From positions 16,081,726 to 16,145,725 of the forward strand of contig NC_063448.1 of NCBI RefSeq assembly GCF_020379485.1: 64,000 nucleotides of DNA, given 5' to 3'. Numbering within the stretch: the stretch's first letter is position 1; each line of letters opens with the position of its first letter. Positions 23,613 to 36,253 of this stretch are shown in pieces. Under the pieces are notes generated by a model. It was given only the letters and a program-made list of their open reading frames with translations, was not told the origin of the DNA and made no database searches. Source of the DNA: Brassica napus. Lineage: Eukaryota > Streptophyta > Magnoliopsida > Brassicales > Brassicaceae. The position numbers and the translations under genes were made by a program.

Positions 23613-24084
23613 GAAACTGTAGACTAATATAAAGACACACCAACCGGAGCTTCAGACCCTCGAGTAACTCATGAGCTTTTGAATACTCTCCAACCTTGGC
23701 TAATGCCCAAACTATCAATATGTCAAGGTGCCATGACATATACCAGTTTTCCTGATCACTCCACATATCAATAAAACACATTGAACAAAAGAACACATAT
23801 CATCCCACTGGTGCATGGTTTACGTTTACCTGATCAGTCAAACGAGCTGCGAGGAGTTTGAGACGGTCTTCAAACGAACCTTTGAGAGCATCTCTTACAT
23901 CCAAACGCAATAACAAACCGATAGCATTGAGATAAACCTATATACATGCAGACATTTTGAGGATTTGGATTAGAGGGAAGTAAAAGCATAAAAGTTCCTA
24001 ATCCAAATAAGGATTACTTCAGGAGGAACAGCGTCGCCTTTCTCCAATTCTTTCCAGATGTAATTATCATAAATCTCCTCTATT

Positions 24085-24137
24085 AAAAATACCAGGAAAA
24101 GAAGAAATAGCATTGAAGAAAGTAGAGAAGACAACAT
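24085..24137 (-). pseudogene. Truncated signal-peptide exon (unit 3)
   Basis: Starting at ATG 24137 the frame gives a hydrophobic leader like those at 11671-11773 and 20671-20773, but the homology ends after about 17 codons at the junction with the unit-2 TPR pseudogene. The conserved upstream block and TATA-like box (about 24198-24210) are still present. Confidence 0.6.
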
Positions 24138-24419
24138 CTTTAAAATTCACAAGTCTCTCTTATATTTGCTATAATCACACTATGACTCGCAATGATACGT
24201 TTATATATAGTATAGAGAGGTAGAGATAAGAGAGAATTAAAACATGCGGCAGAGATTTAATTAAACCAAAAAGAAGAAGAAGGTGGTCGAGATAAGAAAG
24301 AGAGTGGTCGATTTAGTTGTCCCTAGTTGGTTTTGGGTTTCAGTGGTCTCCTTACAGCATGCGTTAGTACACTCGATCAAGTTGTCACTAAGAAACAATA
24401 TGGGAAAGTAGTACACACG

Positions 24420-25419
24420 TAGAGATGTTAAACAGGTTTACCCATCACGTTCCGTCCCGTACCGTAGCTGTTTAGTCGTAGAGCGGGGTATATCGGGCAT
24501 GTTCCGCGCGGACAGCGGTCTTCAAAATGTCGGTCCAAACCCGTACCGCAGAATATATAGACCTTCGCGGACCATCCCGCGGGACGCTTCCTTATCAAAC
24601 CGTCTGCTACACCTTCTTTCATGAATGTTCAAGTAGAAGAGTTGTATAAGAGAGCTCATTAAGCTTCACTAAAGTCTTATCAAAGTAAATGCCACAAAGC
24701 TCCGTTTGTGCTTGCGTTCTTGAGTTAAAAAGTCTTATTTTGTTACCAGCATAAGCTTTTGTTAAGTTTGAATCTGATTGAGTTGTTGTCTTGGTAATAA
24801 TTTGGCTCAAGTGTTGTATGTCTTCATCAAACCATCTCTCTTTTTAATTATTTGGATTGCAAAAAAAATTGTGAATCATTTTGCCAAATTATACAAGTGA
24901 CGTGATATACAACTAACTTTTCTCCTAAACAACACCATTGTAACCAAATTTAATTTAAGAAAAACACCATTTCACAGTAATGAAAACAAAACAAATCAAC
25001 TTAAACAAGAAATATCACATTGTAATAAAGCAATTCATAGTTGTGTGTAATAAAAAGCGAAAACTAAATCAAAACACCACCAGAGCTCGAATCGTCATCG
25101 CTGGAGTTGGAGTCGTCAACGCCGAAGCTCGAATCATCATCGCCGGAACTCTTTATGTTTTCTGGGGGAAAATTCACAAGAATCGCTTTCTTCTCACTTT
25201 CTTTCTCGTTTTTTCATGTAAAATAAGAAATGAAGAAAAAAAAAATGCGGGTTCATGTAGTCCCGCATGACCCGTTTCGGTTCATCCTGCAAAAGGTCCA
25301 GTCCCGCAAAGACCCGTCCCGCGAGGCTCGCAAATTTACGGGCCTAGAAAACCTCGTCCCAATACCGTTCTGCGACAATCCTTTACGGGTCAGGCCCAAG
25401 TCCATAATTGCCATCTCTA
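24420..25419. mobile_element. Non-autonomous hAT-like element (about 1 kb)
   Basis: The left end TAGAGATGTTAAACAGG and the inverted right end TAGAGATGGCAATTATGG form short terminal inverted repeats. The 8-bp flanks TACACACG (24412-24419) and TGCACACG (25420-25427) agree at seven positions. Both ends are rich in CCCGTCCCG and GACCCGT words, typical of subterminal repeats in such elements, and the middle is AT-rich. The empty site is visible in the paralogous blocks near 12070 and 21450. No transposase. Confidence 0.75.
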
Positions 25420-25427
25420 TGCACACG

Positions 25428-26160
25428 TGACACGTTCAGAATGATAAGATACGTTTATACGACAGACAAAGACCTAGTCTCGAATTCTCGAACACACGGC
25501 CGTATATGCAAAAAAGAGTGAACCCTTTTCTTTTTTTTTTTGGAACAGAAAGTGAACCATACTCACTTTGAATATTCCGTAGGGAAAAAAATATCCATAT
25601 TTTGGCTGGCATTTTTGCTAGAAAACGACGCCATAGCTATTATTTTTGTGAAAAAATATCCATTCCTAGTGGACAATTATTTTCTGTAATTACATTATAC
25701 TAAAATAGAGTTTACAGTAAAAATATTTTAATGGTATTTTAATTTATTCTTCACTTTATATTATTTTTTATTTTATATATAGAGTAGTTTGTGTTTTTCT
25801 TTTTCATTATTTTGTTTCTCAGTCTAAAATAGAATAGCACTGAAGTGAAACCTAACTCTGTTTTAGAAAGAAAAAAAAATACAGTAAAACCATTGGAGAC
25901 TGTCTTAGTTTGTATAATCAGTTCATCCTTTTGATCGAAGTTTATATGTCCCTACACGTTCAGAGTTGGGTTTAAGATGTATGCGCTCCTGATATTGTCA
26001 TACATGATTGTGTAATAGCAAAACTACCAATATAAAAAGGGCTATTTGTCGCAATGGAGCCAAGCATGATAATAGAATTGCAGATTGTGCCCATATAGCA
26101 ATGTTGAATATCAATCTGTTAAGCTAGAGCATTAAGATCACATATGGCTTATCATACCCG
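25428..26160. other. Shared intergenic block of the tandem unit (unit 3)
   Basis: Homologous to 12080-12400 and 21470-21860, with a T-run and AT-rich inserts. It joins directly to unit-4 sequence at about 26165. No gene seen. Confidence 0.55.
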
Positions 26161-26285
26161 GTACTTTCCGCACACCATGTTTTGGTAAACTCGGTCTAAG
26201 TGCGTTGCATTGCGTTGCATTGTACTTTCCTTTTTCTATGGTTATTATTTGTTAACTAACAAAATAAAGGAGTTGATGCTTGACT

Positions 26286-27126
26286 TAGGGCTGGACAAAT
26301 AAACCGAACCCGAAAACCCAAACCGAATCCGATCCGATAAAAATGAATCCGAACCGATCCGAACCCGACATAAATACCGAATGGATCTTGTTTTGTGGTA
26401 TTTCGGGTTATGGGTATTATCCGAACCGAACCCGAATCTAAATGGATATCCGATAGAATCCGAAACATTCAAAACCTTGAAAAGATCTTGTACCAAACAT
26501 GATCTCAATTCCTAATATGTATTCAAAATACACTAAGAAATATTGAACATCTAAAATACTTATCTATTACATGAAAGTTGTTTGTTCTATTACATGAAGG
26601 TTGATGGTTGAAGATGACCGTTGAATCTTGAAGTATTTAGATTTTGATTTTGTTTTCGTTAAACAATGTTTCTCATTTCATGAGAACTTGGTTTTCGTTT
26701 TATGCTTTTATTTATTTGGTTTTCTTTTTATCAGTAAATATGTTTACTTTTCGTTTGATTTTGAATGATCACGGTTGATGTTCCTTATTTTTGAATCGGT
26801 TTTACTTAAGTTTTGGTTACAAAATAGGTACAAATCAATTATTTTAAAACTGAAGAACCGATTTTACTCATGTTTTGGATATAAAATAGGTAAAATCAGG
26901 TACTTTTAAACCGAAAAACCGATTGGGACCCAAACCCGAAAGTATATTTGGTTGTATCGGTTCTTTGAAGATTTACTAACCCCGACCCGAACCCGATAGA
27001 ACCCGAACCGATCCCGAACCAAACTTTCATATAATCCGAATGGGGGTGATTTTGATAAAACCCGAAAAACCGAAACCCGATTGGATAAAACCGAAATCCG
27101 ATTGGGACCCCGAATGCCCAGGCCTA
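26286..27126. mobile_element. hAT-type MITE with perfect 8-bp duplication
   Basis: It starts TAGGGCTGGACA and ends TGCCCAGGCCTA (imperfect terminal inverted repeats) and is flanked by GCTTGACT at 26278-26285 and 27127-27134. Degenerate CCGAACCCGAA words crowd both ends; the middle is AT-rich. The homologous unit-2 sequence at 21093-21100 has a single GCTTGACT followed by the same flank, an unoccupied site that proves the boundaries. No coding capacity. Confidence 0.92.
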
Positions 27127-27134
27127 GCTTGACT

Positions 27135-28147
27135 GAGAATTATTACGTATAAATATAATTATATTAGTGTTTTTTATTTGAATAAAAATATTAGTTTTGA
27201 GAGATAGATGGATTATTCAGTACACGAGTTTTGAAAATGTAGTATTTTACTTCATATACTTTACACATATAACATTTAGAATGTTGTATATTTCAATATG
27301 ATTATCAGTCTCGAGTTGTTTTGCCACAAAAATATACTAATACGTATTTATATACTGATCGTATTAATATTACGAAAATGTCGTATAGCTTTTACAGAAC
27401 CTTAGAAAAAAAATACATTTTACAACTAGACTAAATTACAAATAAAATTCAAAAGAAAAAGCAAGTGTCACTAAGAGACAATTTGGCAAAATAATACACA
27501 CGTTCTTTTTTTTTAAGATACTTCTATAATTTTAAAAGAGACAAAAAGACCAAGACTTGAGTTCTCGAATACACGGGCTGTATGTGTAAAAAGGAGTTGA
27601 CCATATGCACGTTGAAAATTCTATCTGAAAAGATCCATATTTTGGCCTCCGCTTATGGCTGACACTGTCGCTAGAGAAAAATCCGCCAGAGCTTATTATT
27701 TTTCGTGGTAATACACTGTTTCTAGCTAACAATTCTTTTATATTATTACTTTATAATATGATCGAGAGTTGTGTTATTAGTTCATGTAATCAGTTCAACC
27801 TTCAGATCAAAGTTGGCTGTTAGTTTGTATAATGTATGCATGCACTCCTGATACTGTCACACTTGACTGTGTAATAATAGCAAACATACCAATAGGAAAA
27901 ACGGCTGTTTATTGTTATAATGGAGCCAAGCATGCTAATAGAATTGCAGATTGTGGCCGATCTTTTAAGCTATAATATATATTAAGATCACATATGGATT
28001 TACACAAAACTTATAGCCACAAGTAAAAGTGCTTCTTCTTTACTTTGAAACAGAATGTACACCACACTTATTCCAAAGGGTTTTCCTCTTTTGTCTTAGA
28101 AACGTGTAAACACCTTATTAATTTATTATCAAGAAGCAATAGCAGAG
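27135..28147. other. Shared intergenic block of the tandem unit (unit 4)
   Basis: It matches 21100-22117 along its length (for example GATCATATTGTAATACGT-like words near 21300 and 27300, and TTTTGGC followed by GACACTGTCGC near 27650). It provides the 3' flank of the complete TPR gene. No gene seen. Confidence 0.6.
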
Positions 28148-31100
28148 TTAAAAATAAGAAGATTCCAGCTTCTTAGCTCTATCTCCTGCACTCTCAGCCT
28201 GTGCATTGCCTTCCATGGTATAACTCTTCTCCTGCAATCACAAACACAACATTGGTTTATTCTCATCACCAAAATCCATTGACACATGATAAAAGCTATG
28301 CGAGTTTGTAACTTATGAGGAAAGGCACCCACCTATCATCTATCAGTACTCGAGTAGGGTTCGCAAGTGTTAGGAGGCCTTAAAGACTAATAAAGTAAAA
28401 GCCCAAAGAGTAGAGAACTTGGCGGGCAAGTAGTACGGTAATAAGTAATGAGGTGGCATTAGGATAAGGAGACCGACGCACATGGGGTGTTGGATCGGAT
28501 GCTTTAGTGACGATTGAGGAATATCTCCTTAAATAGTCACAAGAGTTTGTCTAGTAGGGTATCAAGTGGTTTGATCATCAAGTTCATGTAAAGAGAGTGA
28601 CTCATGTGTCCTTTCTAGAGTTTGTCTTTTGATCAATAAAACCTTGAGTATTTTCTTAATCTGAGTTATTTACAAAGATAAAGAGAGTAGTCGTAATAAA
28701 CTTGGTATCAGAGCATTTTCCGATCCTGAGAACTATGCCGCCGAAGAAAGTAGATTTGGAGCAGACTCTCGAGCAACTGCAGATAGATCTGTGAAAACTG
28801 ACATCATTGGTCGTGGAGCAACGACAAAAACAACGTCAAGAGGGAGACCATGTAGGGTTGTTGGAGAAGACGGTTGATGCGATCCAACAACGAATGGCAA
28901 AACTCAGCTTACTCGAGCGACTCGAGCAACGATTCCTGGAGGAAGATGAGGCCAAGAAACACTTGCTCGAGATCGATAAAGGAAAGCAGCATGATACCGC
29001 CGAGATCCTTCCGATGGCCATGAAAGGCGGTGAGACCAGTGCGACGGGAGCGGTGAAGGAACCCACACGCTACGTCCCACCGATGAGACAGAGGGAGAGT
29101 GGGTCAGAACGCAGCGGGTCTATGGCGAACTCGTCGGAGAGGTTGGAAGAAACACCGCCGGCGAAGCCTAAACCCCCGAAACGCAAACTGGAGCTTCCGG
29201 TTTTTGACGGAGAAAACGCGGAAAGCTGGGTGTTGCGGGTCGAGCAGTACTTCGAGGTCGGCGACTACACAGAGGAGGAACAACTCCGTTCCTTACGGAT
29301 GTGTTTCGACGGCGAATCTCTGCTTTAGTACCGTTGGGAACGAGATCGGAACCCTTTCCTTAACTGGAACCAACTCAAACACCAGTTACTCGAGCAATAC
29401 GCAGAGACCCACGACGCCACCGCTGGTGAAAGGCTGTTGTCGCTTAAACAGGAGGGAACGGTACGAGAGTATTGTCGGGAGTTCATCGCTTTAGCGACAA
29501 ACGCCGTCGGTATACTGGAGAACATTCTAGAGATGGCCTTCATGAATGGGTTGAAACCCAGAATCCGAGCCGGCGTTAAAATGTTTGAGCCTAAAACCCT
29601 ACAGAAGATGATGGACACGGCGAAACTGGTGGAGGACTGGGCGACGGAGGACAGTCCGGAGACAAGTCCGAAGTCGGCGAGTGAAAGGTCACGCGACAAA
29701 TCCAGTAAGGCTACAAGCCCAATTCTCTCCACGAGCCGAACCCCGTTCTCTAAGCCCAATATCTCGAAGAACGGCCCAAGCCCAGGAAATACCTCCACCA
29801 CAACTAGGACACAAGGAAATCGACCCCAATTCGCGCACAACCGTCTGAAGCCTCCATTCCGTCGCCTTACGCCGGCTGAGGTAGCGAAATGGCAAGCGGA
29901 GGGACTTTGTTACAAGTGCGACGAAAAATACGATCGCAACCACGTGTGCGTGAAGAAGGAGTTGACGGTCCTAGTGGTTCACGACGATGGCCGAGAGGAA
30001 GAGCTGACGGAGGAATACGGAGATGGGGAGGAGGAAGACACCGCCGAGGTCGCAGAAATCTCAATGAACTCGGTGGTCGGCTTGCCGTCTCCACGAACGA
30101 TGAAGCTCAAAGGGAGAATGGGAAAAGAGGAAGTGGTGATCCTCATCGACTCTCGGGCTTCTCATAACTTTATCTCGGAGAAATTGATGAGAAAGATGGG
30201 AGTGACTCTGACAGAAACGGCCAGCTATGGAGTATTAGTGGCAGGCGGAGTGCGAGTCAGAGGAAAAGGAGTCATCGAAGGGATCGATCTTCAAGTCCAG
30301 GGCTATACAATCAAGACCAGCTATTTACCTCTAGAACTTCATATTAGGAATTCAGTGGTTGGATACTTTGGGCGAGACTCGCTTCAATTGGAAGCAGCAG
30401 TGGATGAAGTTGAAGGTGGAAGGAAAATTGATCAAACTCGTTGGAGATCTGAGCTTGCACACCGCAGCAGTCTCATTGAAAGCAATCTGGAAGGCGATGG
30501 AACAGGAGGGAGAAGGAATGCTGGTGGAGTATGGAGGATTACAAGCTGAGGATGATGACACCACAGTGGTGTTTCCAGAAGAGTGGAGTGCCTTGCTGGA
30601 GTCTTATGCTCAAGTCTTCAGCGAGCCAACAGGATTACCACCAAAGAGGGGAAAGGTACACACCATTACACTCAAGGAGGGAGAGAATCCGGTAAGCGTG
30701 CGACCATTCCGATATCCCCAAGCTCAGAAATCAGAGATAGAGAAACAGATTGGGGCAATGATGGCTGCAGGGATTATACATAAGAGTAGTAGTCCCTTCT
30801 CAAGCCCCGTCTTGCTAGTAAAGAAGAAGGATGGGAGTTGGAGGTTTTGCATAGACTACCGAGCCCTGAATCAAGTAACCGTGGCAGATAAGTACCCCAT
30901 TCCGATGATAGATCAACTCCTCGACGAGCTGCACGGAGCAAAGGTGTTCTCCAAGTTGGATTTGAGAGCAGGGTATCACCAAATTCGAGTGAAGGCGGAA
31001 GACGTGCCCAAGACTGCTTTCAGAACGCACGACGGTCACTACGAGTTCCTCGTGATGCCGTTCGGCCTCTCCAACGCACCGGCGATATTTCAGTCCCTAA

Positions 31101-34100
31101 TGAACGATGTCTTCAGGCCGTACCTGCGGAGGTTCGTGTTAGTCTTCTTCGACGATATTCTCATCTACAGTAAGTCGAGGGAAGAACACGAGAAGCACCT
31201 GGAGATTGTGTTGGGATCATTGGCTCAACATCAGCTATACGCGAACTTGAAGAAGTGCTGTTTTGGTACATCCAGAGTGGAGTACTTAGGCCACATTATC
31301 TCAGCATAGGGAGTATCAGCTGATAGAGAGAAGATTAGAGAAATGGAGGATTGGCCACAACTGAAGAATGTCAAAGAGCTGAGAGGGTTCTTGGGACTAA
31401 CGGGCTATTACCGTAAATTCGTAAAAGATTACGGGGACATAACAAGACCGTTGACCAGTATGCTCAAGAAAGAACAATTCAAATGGGGAGTGGAGCCAGG
31501 GAAGGCATTTGAGGAGCTTAAAGGAGCAATGTCTTCAGTACCGGTTCTAGCGATGCCAGACTTTGATGTGCAGTTCGTAATCGAATCAGACGCATCTGGA
31601 ATTGGGTTAGGGGCGGTGCTAATGCAACATCAGAGGCCTATCGCCTTCTTCAGTCAAGCACTATCCGACAGACAAAGACTCAAATCAGTGTACGAGAGAG
31701 AGCTCATGGCCATTGTCTTTGCGATACAAAAGTGGAGGCACTACTTGATTGGGAGGAAGTTCGTGGTGAGGACTGATCAGAAGAGTCTGAGGTTCCTACT
31801 CGAACAAAGAGAAGTTAACTTGGAGTATCAGAAATGGTTGACAAAGCTACTGGGGTTTGACTTTGAGATCCACCACAAACCGGGAATGGAGAATAAAGCC
31901 GCTGACGCCTTGTCCAGAAAAGCAGTCGTGGCAGAGTTGTTGGCAGTTTCAGTACCAACAGTGGTGCAATTGGAGGAGATTAGTGGAGAAGTGGAGAAGG
32001 ATGAGACACTTAAGAAGATAATTGAGGATATTCAACAGAACTCTACGCAGCACGTGGGATACTCGTGGGTTCAGAACATACTGCTAAGGAATGGGAAACT
32101 AGTAGTTCCACGACAATCTGCGCTAACAGGGGTGATCATGCGGGAGTTCCATAATAGCCAATTAGGAGGTCATGGGGGAGTACTCAAAACACAGAAAAGG
32201 ATTGTTGAGGTGTTCTTTTGGGAGGGATTGATGAGTGATATACGGAGATACGTAGCCGCTTGTCATGTATGCCAACGCCACAAATACTCCACGCTCTCTC
32301 CCAGCGGGTTGCTTCAGCCACTGCCAGTGCCTGAGAAGGTATGGGAAGACATATCTCTTGATTTTGTGGAAGGATTACCAAAATCAGAAGGTATTAGCGC
32401 AATCTTGGTGGTGGTGGACAGGCTGACCAAATACGCACATTTTATTGGAATGAAGCACCCCTTTGGAGCAGTTGATGTAGCAGTGAAGTTTGTGCAAGAG
32501 ATTGTGAGGCTGCACGGGTTCCCTATAACCATAGTATCAGATCGAGATCGGGTGTTAACTAGTGCATTCTGGAGGGAGTTATTCAGACTATCAGGGACCA
32601 CTCTTAACCTCAGCACAACTTATCACCCACAGTCAGATGGGCAGACTGAGGTGACAAACAAGGGAATGGAAACGTATCTCAGGTGTTATGCGAGTGAGAA
32701 GCCCAGGGTGTGGGTTAAGTACTTACCTTGGGCAGAATTAAGCTACAACACTTCATTCCATTCAGATATACAGACAACGCCTTTCCAGGCTCTGTACGGG
32801 AGAGAAGCTCCAACCTTGCTGAAGTATGAAACGGGGTCGACTAACAATGCTGAGTTGGAGGAATGATTGAAGGAGAGGGATCGCATGTTAGTCTTGTTGA
32901 AAGAAGACATGCATAAAGCGCAGCAGGTGATGAAACTGAAGGCTGACAAGCATCGACGAGAGGTTGAGTTTGCAGAGGGAGATCGAGTCTATCTCAAGCT
33001 CAGACCATACCGACAACAGACAGTAGCGCGCAGGGTCAATGAGAAACTCTCTGCGAGGTTCTATGGGCCGTTTGAGATAAAGGCTCGTGTGGGGAAGGTG
33101 GCATATAAGCTAGAGTTACCAGAAGACTCCAAGGTGCATCCCACCTTCCACGTTTCGCAGCTAAAGAAGGTCGTGGGAGACGCCACCACAGTCACGCAGT
33201 TACCGGCACAGCTAACACAAGATGGGGTTTTGGAGATGGAACCAGAGGAGGTCCTGGATACTCGTGTCAACGATAAGACAGGTCAACAAGAAGTTCTGGT
33301 CCGTTGGAAGGGAATGCCCGAGTATGATTGTTCATGGGAATGGAAGTCGACAATGAAGGAGCAGTACCCTGGCTTGGACCTTGAGGACAAGGTCAGTTTG
33401 GAAGCGGGAGGGAACGTTACTTATGAGGAAAGACACCCACCTATCATATATCAGTACTCGAGGAGGACTCGCAAGTGTTAGGAGGCCTTGAAGACTAATA
33501 AAGTAAAAGCCCAAAGAATAGAGAACTTGGCGGGCAAGTAGTACGGTAAGAAGTAATGAGGTGGCATTAGGATAAGGAGACCGACGCACATGGGGTGTTG
33601 GATCGGATACTTTAGTGACGATTGAGGAATATCTCCTTATATAGTCACAAGAGTTTGTCTAGTAGGGTATCGAGTGGTTTGATCATCAAGTTCATGTAAA
33701 GAGAGTGACTCATGTGTCCTTTCTAGAGTTTGTCTTTTGATCAATAAAACCTTGAGTATTTTCTTAATCTAAGTTATTTACAAAGATAAAAAGAGTAGTC
33801 GTAACAGAGTTACTGCCTTAGAATGCATTGTTATATTTTACCAGCAAACGCCACATGAAAGGAACACCATCTCTGACCTTGGTCCTCTCTCTTATCACTT
33901 CTTTGGCTTGCATATATATACATCAGAGCCAAAACCGTTCATTGTTATATACTAAACAATATAATTATTTAATGAAACTGAACTTAAAAATCTACAAACA
34001 AGCCGTACCAGTCTTGGATTGGCCTGTCTTTAGGAGCAACTGGCACCACATTTCGTTGAAAACATCAATCTGTTCATCTGATGCCCCAGTGATCTATCAT

Positions 34101-36253
34101 CATCAACCATCAAACAATTATAGACAAAAATAAATAAATAATCAACTGTGTTTGATTCAGATAGTTTTTGAGTTAATTGATAGAGATTTGTTTTACCTTG
34201 TAGCCAAAAGCGTTAAAATCTGAACCAAGTAGTTCTAGAGCCTGTTTGTAGTTACCCTTTGCGTATTCATACACAGCTTCTCCGAGCTAATACGAAAGAA
34301 CACAAGACTGATACTGAGGAGTTGTAAGAACAGAGAAGACGGTTAAAGACGTGGGAACAAACCTGAATCCCTTTCTGCATCACTTGTTGTTTCTTCTTGT
34401 TCATCTTCGATAGTCTGCATGAACAACACAGGTTCACAGCAAATCTGGTATCAATTAGAAACTACAGACTAACATAAATTTCACGCTAACCGGAGCTTCA
34501 GACCCTCGAGTAATTCACGAGCTCTTGAAGTCTCTCCAACCTTGGCCAGTGCCCAAACTATCAATATGTCAAGGTGCCATGACATATACCAGTTTTCCTA
34601 AGATGTTAAAGCAGAGAAACTAACTGATCATTCCAAATATCAATAAATCCCATTGAACAAAAGAACACACATATCATCCCACTAGTGAATATCTTACCTG
34701 ATCAGTCAAACGAGCTGCAAGGAGTTTAAGACGGTCTTCAAACGAACCTTTGAGAGCATCTCCTACATCCAAACGCAATAACAAAGCAATAGCATTGAGA
34801 TAAACCTATTTAGAAGTGCAGACATTTTGAGGATTTGGATTAGAGGGAAGTAAAAGCATAAAAGTTCCTAAATCCAAAAGAGAATTTACTTCAGGGGGAA
34901 CAGCGTCGCCTTTCTCCAATTCTTTCCAGATGTGATTATCATAAATCTCCTCTATTTTGCTCATTGGTGACCCTCCTTCCAAGTAACAGAGAGCAATATG
35001 CCACCAATTGTGTGTATACCTGACCATTTTTATACATGTTTTGAGAAATAAAAAATAATAATGTTTACAGTATGTGATGAGTCTTCAGGAAAATGGTTTA
35101 CAAGAAGGATGAGCAAGATTGCCAAGATTCTGAGAGTTCTTCCATGAACTCCACTGCTTCTTTAAACTTACATTCATGTTGAAGAACATGACACAACTGC
35201 AACAAACACAAAAAGTACAAGATAGATAAAGAGCTACTGAGTGATAACAGAGAATAACATTGTCTGAGGTACTCACACAGTGATGTGCCCAGGCGTCTTC
35301 TTTGTTAATCTCATAGCCTTTTCTGGAAGCTGCCGCAGCTTCTTCCATTCGACCAAGTTCTAACAATGGGAAGGCAAGCATACCGTGTATGTAACTCTCT
35401 TCTTGATTCACTGGTAGAACCTACAAATATTAAGCAGATACAATCAACTTTAATAGCCTTTAGACCGTGAATCTGATCATTCGCTGTGGACTTAAGTACT
35501 TACTTGCTGAACAAGACTCAGAAAGGGAGCAGGCTGTCCCATGTAGAAGCATAACACCTGTGCTCTCTTCAGAGAGGCCAGATCCTTGGGGAATCTTTGA
35601 AGTAGCTACAGAAACCACAACGGCTCAGAGATAAAAACAAGAGTGTGTAATAATGTTTCAGGTAAGTAAGAAACCAACCTGGGTGTGCAATTCAAGAGCC
35701 AAGTCATAATCCCTGTCCTCGGAGATGAGATAACTAACAGCCTCGAACACAGCTTTCTCATAAGGTGTAGATTGTTCCTGAAGAAAAATGATTTGATACT
35801 AAGAAAGAACCAGAACTAGAAAGCAGTGAATATATAAAAAAGACTCACAATATTGGATCTTGCAGCTTCAACATAGGTATTAGCTTTGGAATGATCCGAT
35901 GAGGAAAGGTAATGAGCAGCTAAAACGTTGCCCAAGACACAATCTTTGTCGTCGAGTGGTGCTTCTAGAATCACTTTCCAGTTCCTCCCATAACTAAGAA
36001 CCTGACCAAAAAAATACACGATCAAAACAAGAATCACTGAGATGATCATATTACAAAGATCGAAACTTTAAGCACCAAGAGCCAGAGAAAGCACATCAGA
36101 ACCATAAAATCTTCTGTCTTTGTTAAGTTTGCAATGAAAGGGTGATAATCGAAGAGGAACCTGATGAAAGTATGAGTCAATTGCGTTGATGCATTCATCG
36201 GAAGAGGCATTAACCTCGTAACCCCACCGGACACATCTCAGTGTCTTGTCCAT
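28148..36253 (-). CDS. TPR-like superfamily protein, complete 14-exon gene with a Ty3 element in the last intron
   Basis: Exons: 36253-36161, 36001-35849, 35777-35679, 35605-35504, 35420-35277, 35196-35102, 35019-34890, 34805-34698, 34597-34491, 34414-34363, 34286-34197, 34093-34009, 33906-33842, 28231-28148. All junctions have GT donors, AG acceptors and matching phases, giving 468 residues from [19 protein letters not shown] to a TAA. Helix-pair repeats typical of TPR proteins are visible ([55 protein letters not shown]). I recognise it as the At1g27150/At1g27110 type; the molecular role is not established, TPR modules being protein-binding scaffolds. Intron 13 is 5.6 kb because a Ty3 element inserted there; coding sequence is undamaged, so function depends on splicing across it. 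The array neighbours are its truncated paralogues. Confidence 0.9.
28307..28698 (+). repeat. 5' LTR of the chromovirus
   Basis: Starts TGTAACTTATGAGG and ends GTCGTAATA; the 3' LTR ends GTCGTAACA. The primer site follows four bases after it. Confidence 0.93.
28735..33481 (+). pseudogene. Chromovirus gag-pol polyprotein, multiply disrupted
   Basis: From ATG 28735 ([10 protein letters not shown]) the frame encodes a coiled-coil-like gag N-terminus, gag (about 29190-29650), a CCHC-like knuckle (about 29908-29955, [14 protein letters not shown]), a protease region (about 30130-30250), RT (about 30690-31280, with FFDD near 31148), RNase H (about 31560-31900), integrase with a zinc-binding N-domain (about 32140-32290) and catalytic core, and a C-terminal chromodomain (about 33230-33390, VRWKG). 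Breaks: TGA 28792-28794, TAG 29326-29328, a frame change near 30335-30350 that looks like a small deletion just before ILGIQWL, TAG 31307-31309 and TGA 32864-32866. The stop lies inside the 3' LTR. The protease position has DSRA where DTGA-like residues are expected, so the active site may also be altered. Confidence 0.92.
33415..33806 (+). repeat. 3' LTR of the chromovirus
   Basis: Same length as the 5' LTR. Its first base is C (CGTTACTT) where TG is expected, so the terminal dinucleotide has mutated. It includes the end of the pol frame. Confidence 0.93.

Larger units (their letters stand above)
22118..24082 (-). pseudogene. TPR-protein gene, 5'-truncated pseudogene (unit 2) with a retroelement insert
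   Basis: It corresponds to exons 7-14 of the complete gene at 28148-36253. Homology stops abruptly inside exon 7 at about 24082 and is joined directly to a truncated signal-peptide exon of the next unit, so exons 1-6 are lost. The last exon (from about 22200 down to the TAA at 22118-22120) is in frame. A 724-bp gag-only copia derivative (22889-23612) sits in the intron between the exon-9 and exon-10 equivalents. Without its promoter and N-terminal half it cannot make the normal protein. Confidence 0.85.
28307..33806 (+). mobile_element. Ty3-type chromovirus LTR retrotransposon in the TPR gene
   Basis: Bounded by GAGTT duplications at 28302-28306 and 33807-33811. LTRs of 392 bp at 28307-28698 and 33415-33806; by eye they differ at about 16 positions (about 4 per cent), so it is not very recent. 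A tRNA-Met primer site (TGGTATCAGAGC) is at 28703-28714 and a polypurine tract (GAAGCGGGAGGGAA) ends at 33414. The internal frame is gag, protease, RT, RNase H, integrase and chromodomain, in the Ty3 order, but is broken several times. It is antisense to the host TPR gene. Confidence 0.95.

Noticed and set aside
29867..30167. Frames in other phases over the chromovirus gag-pol
   Set aside because: Shadows of the broken polyprotein, which has recognisable motifs in the main frame.
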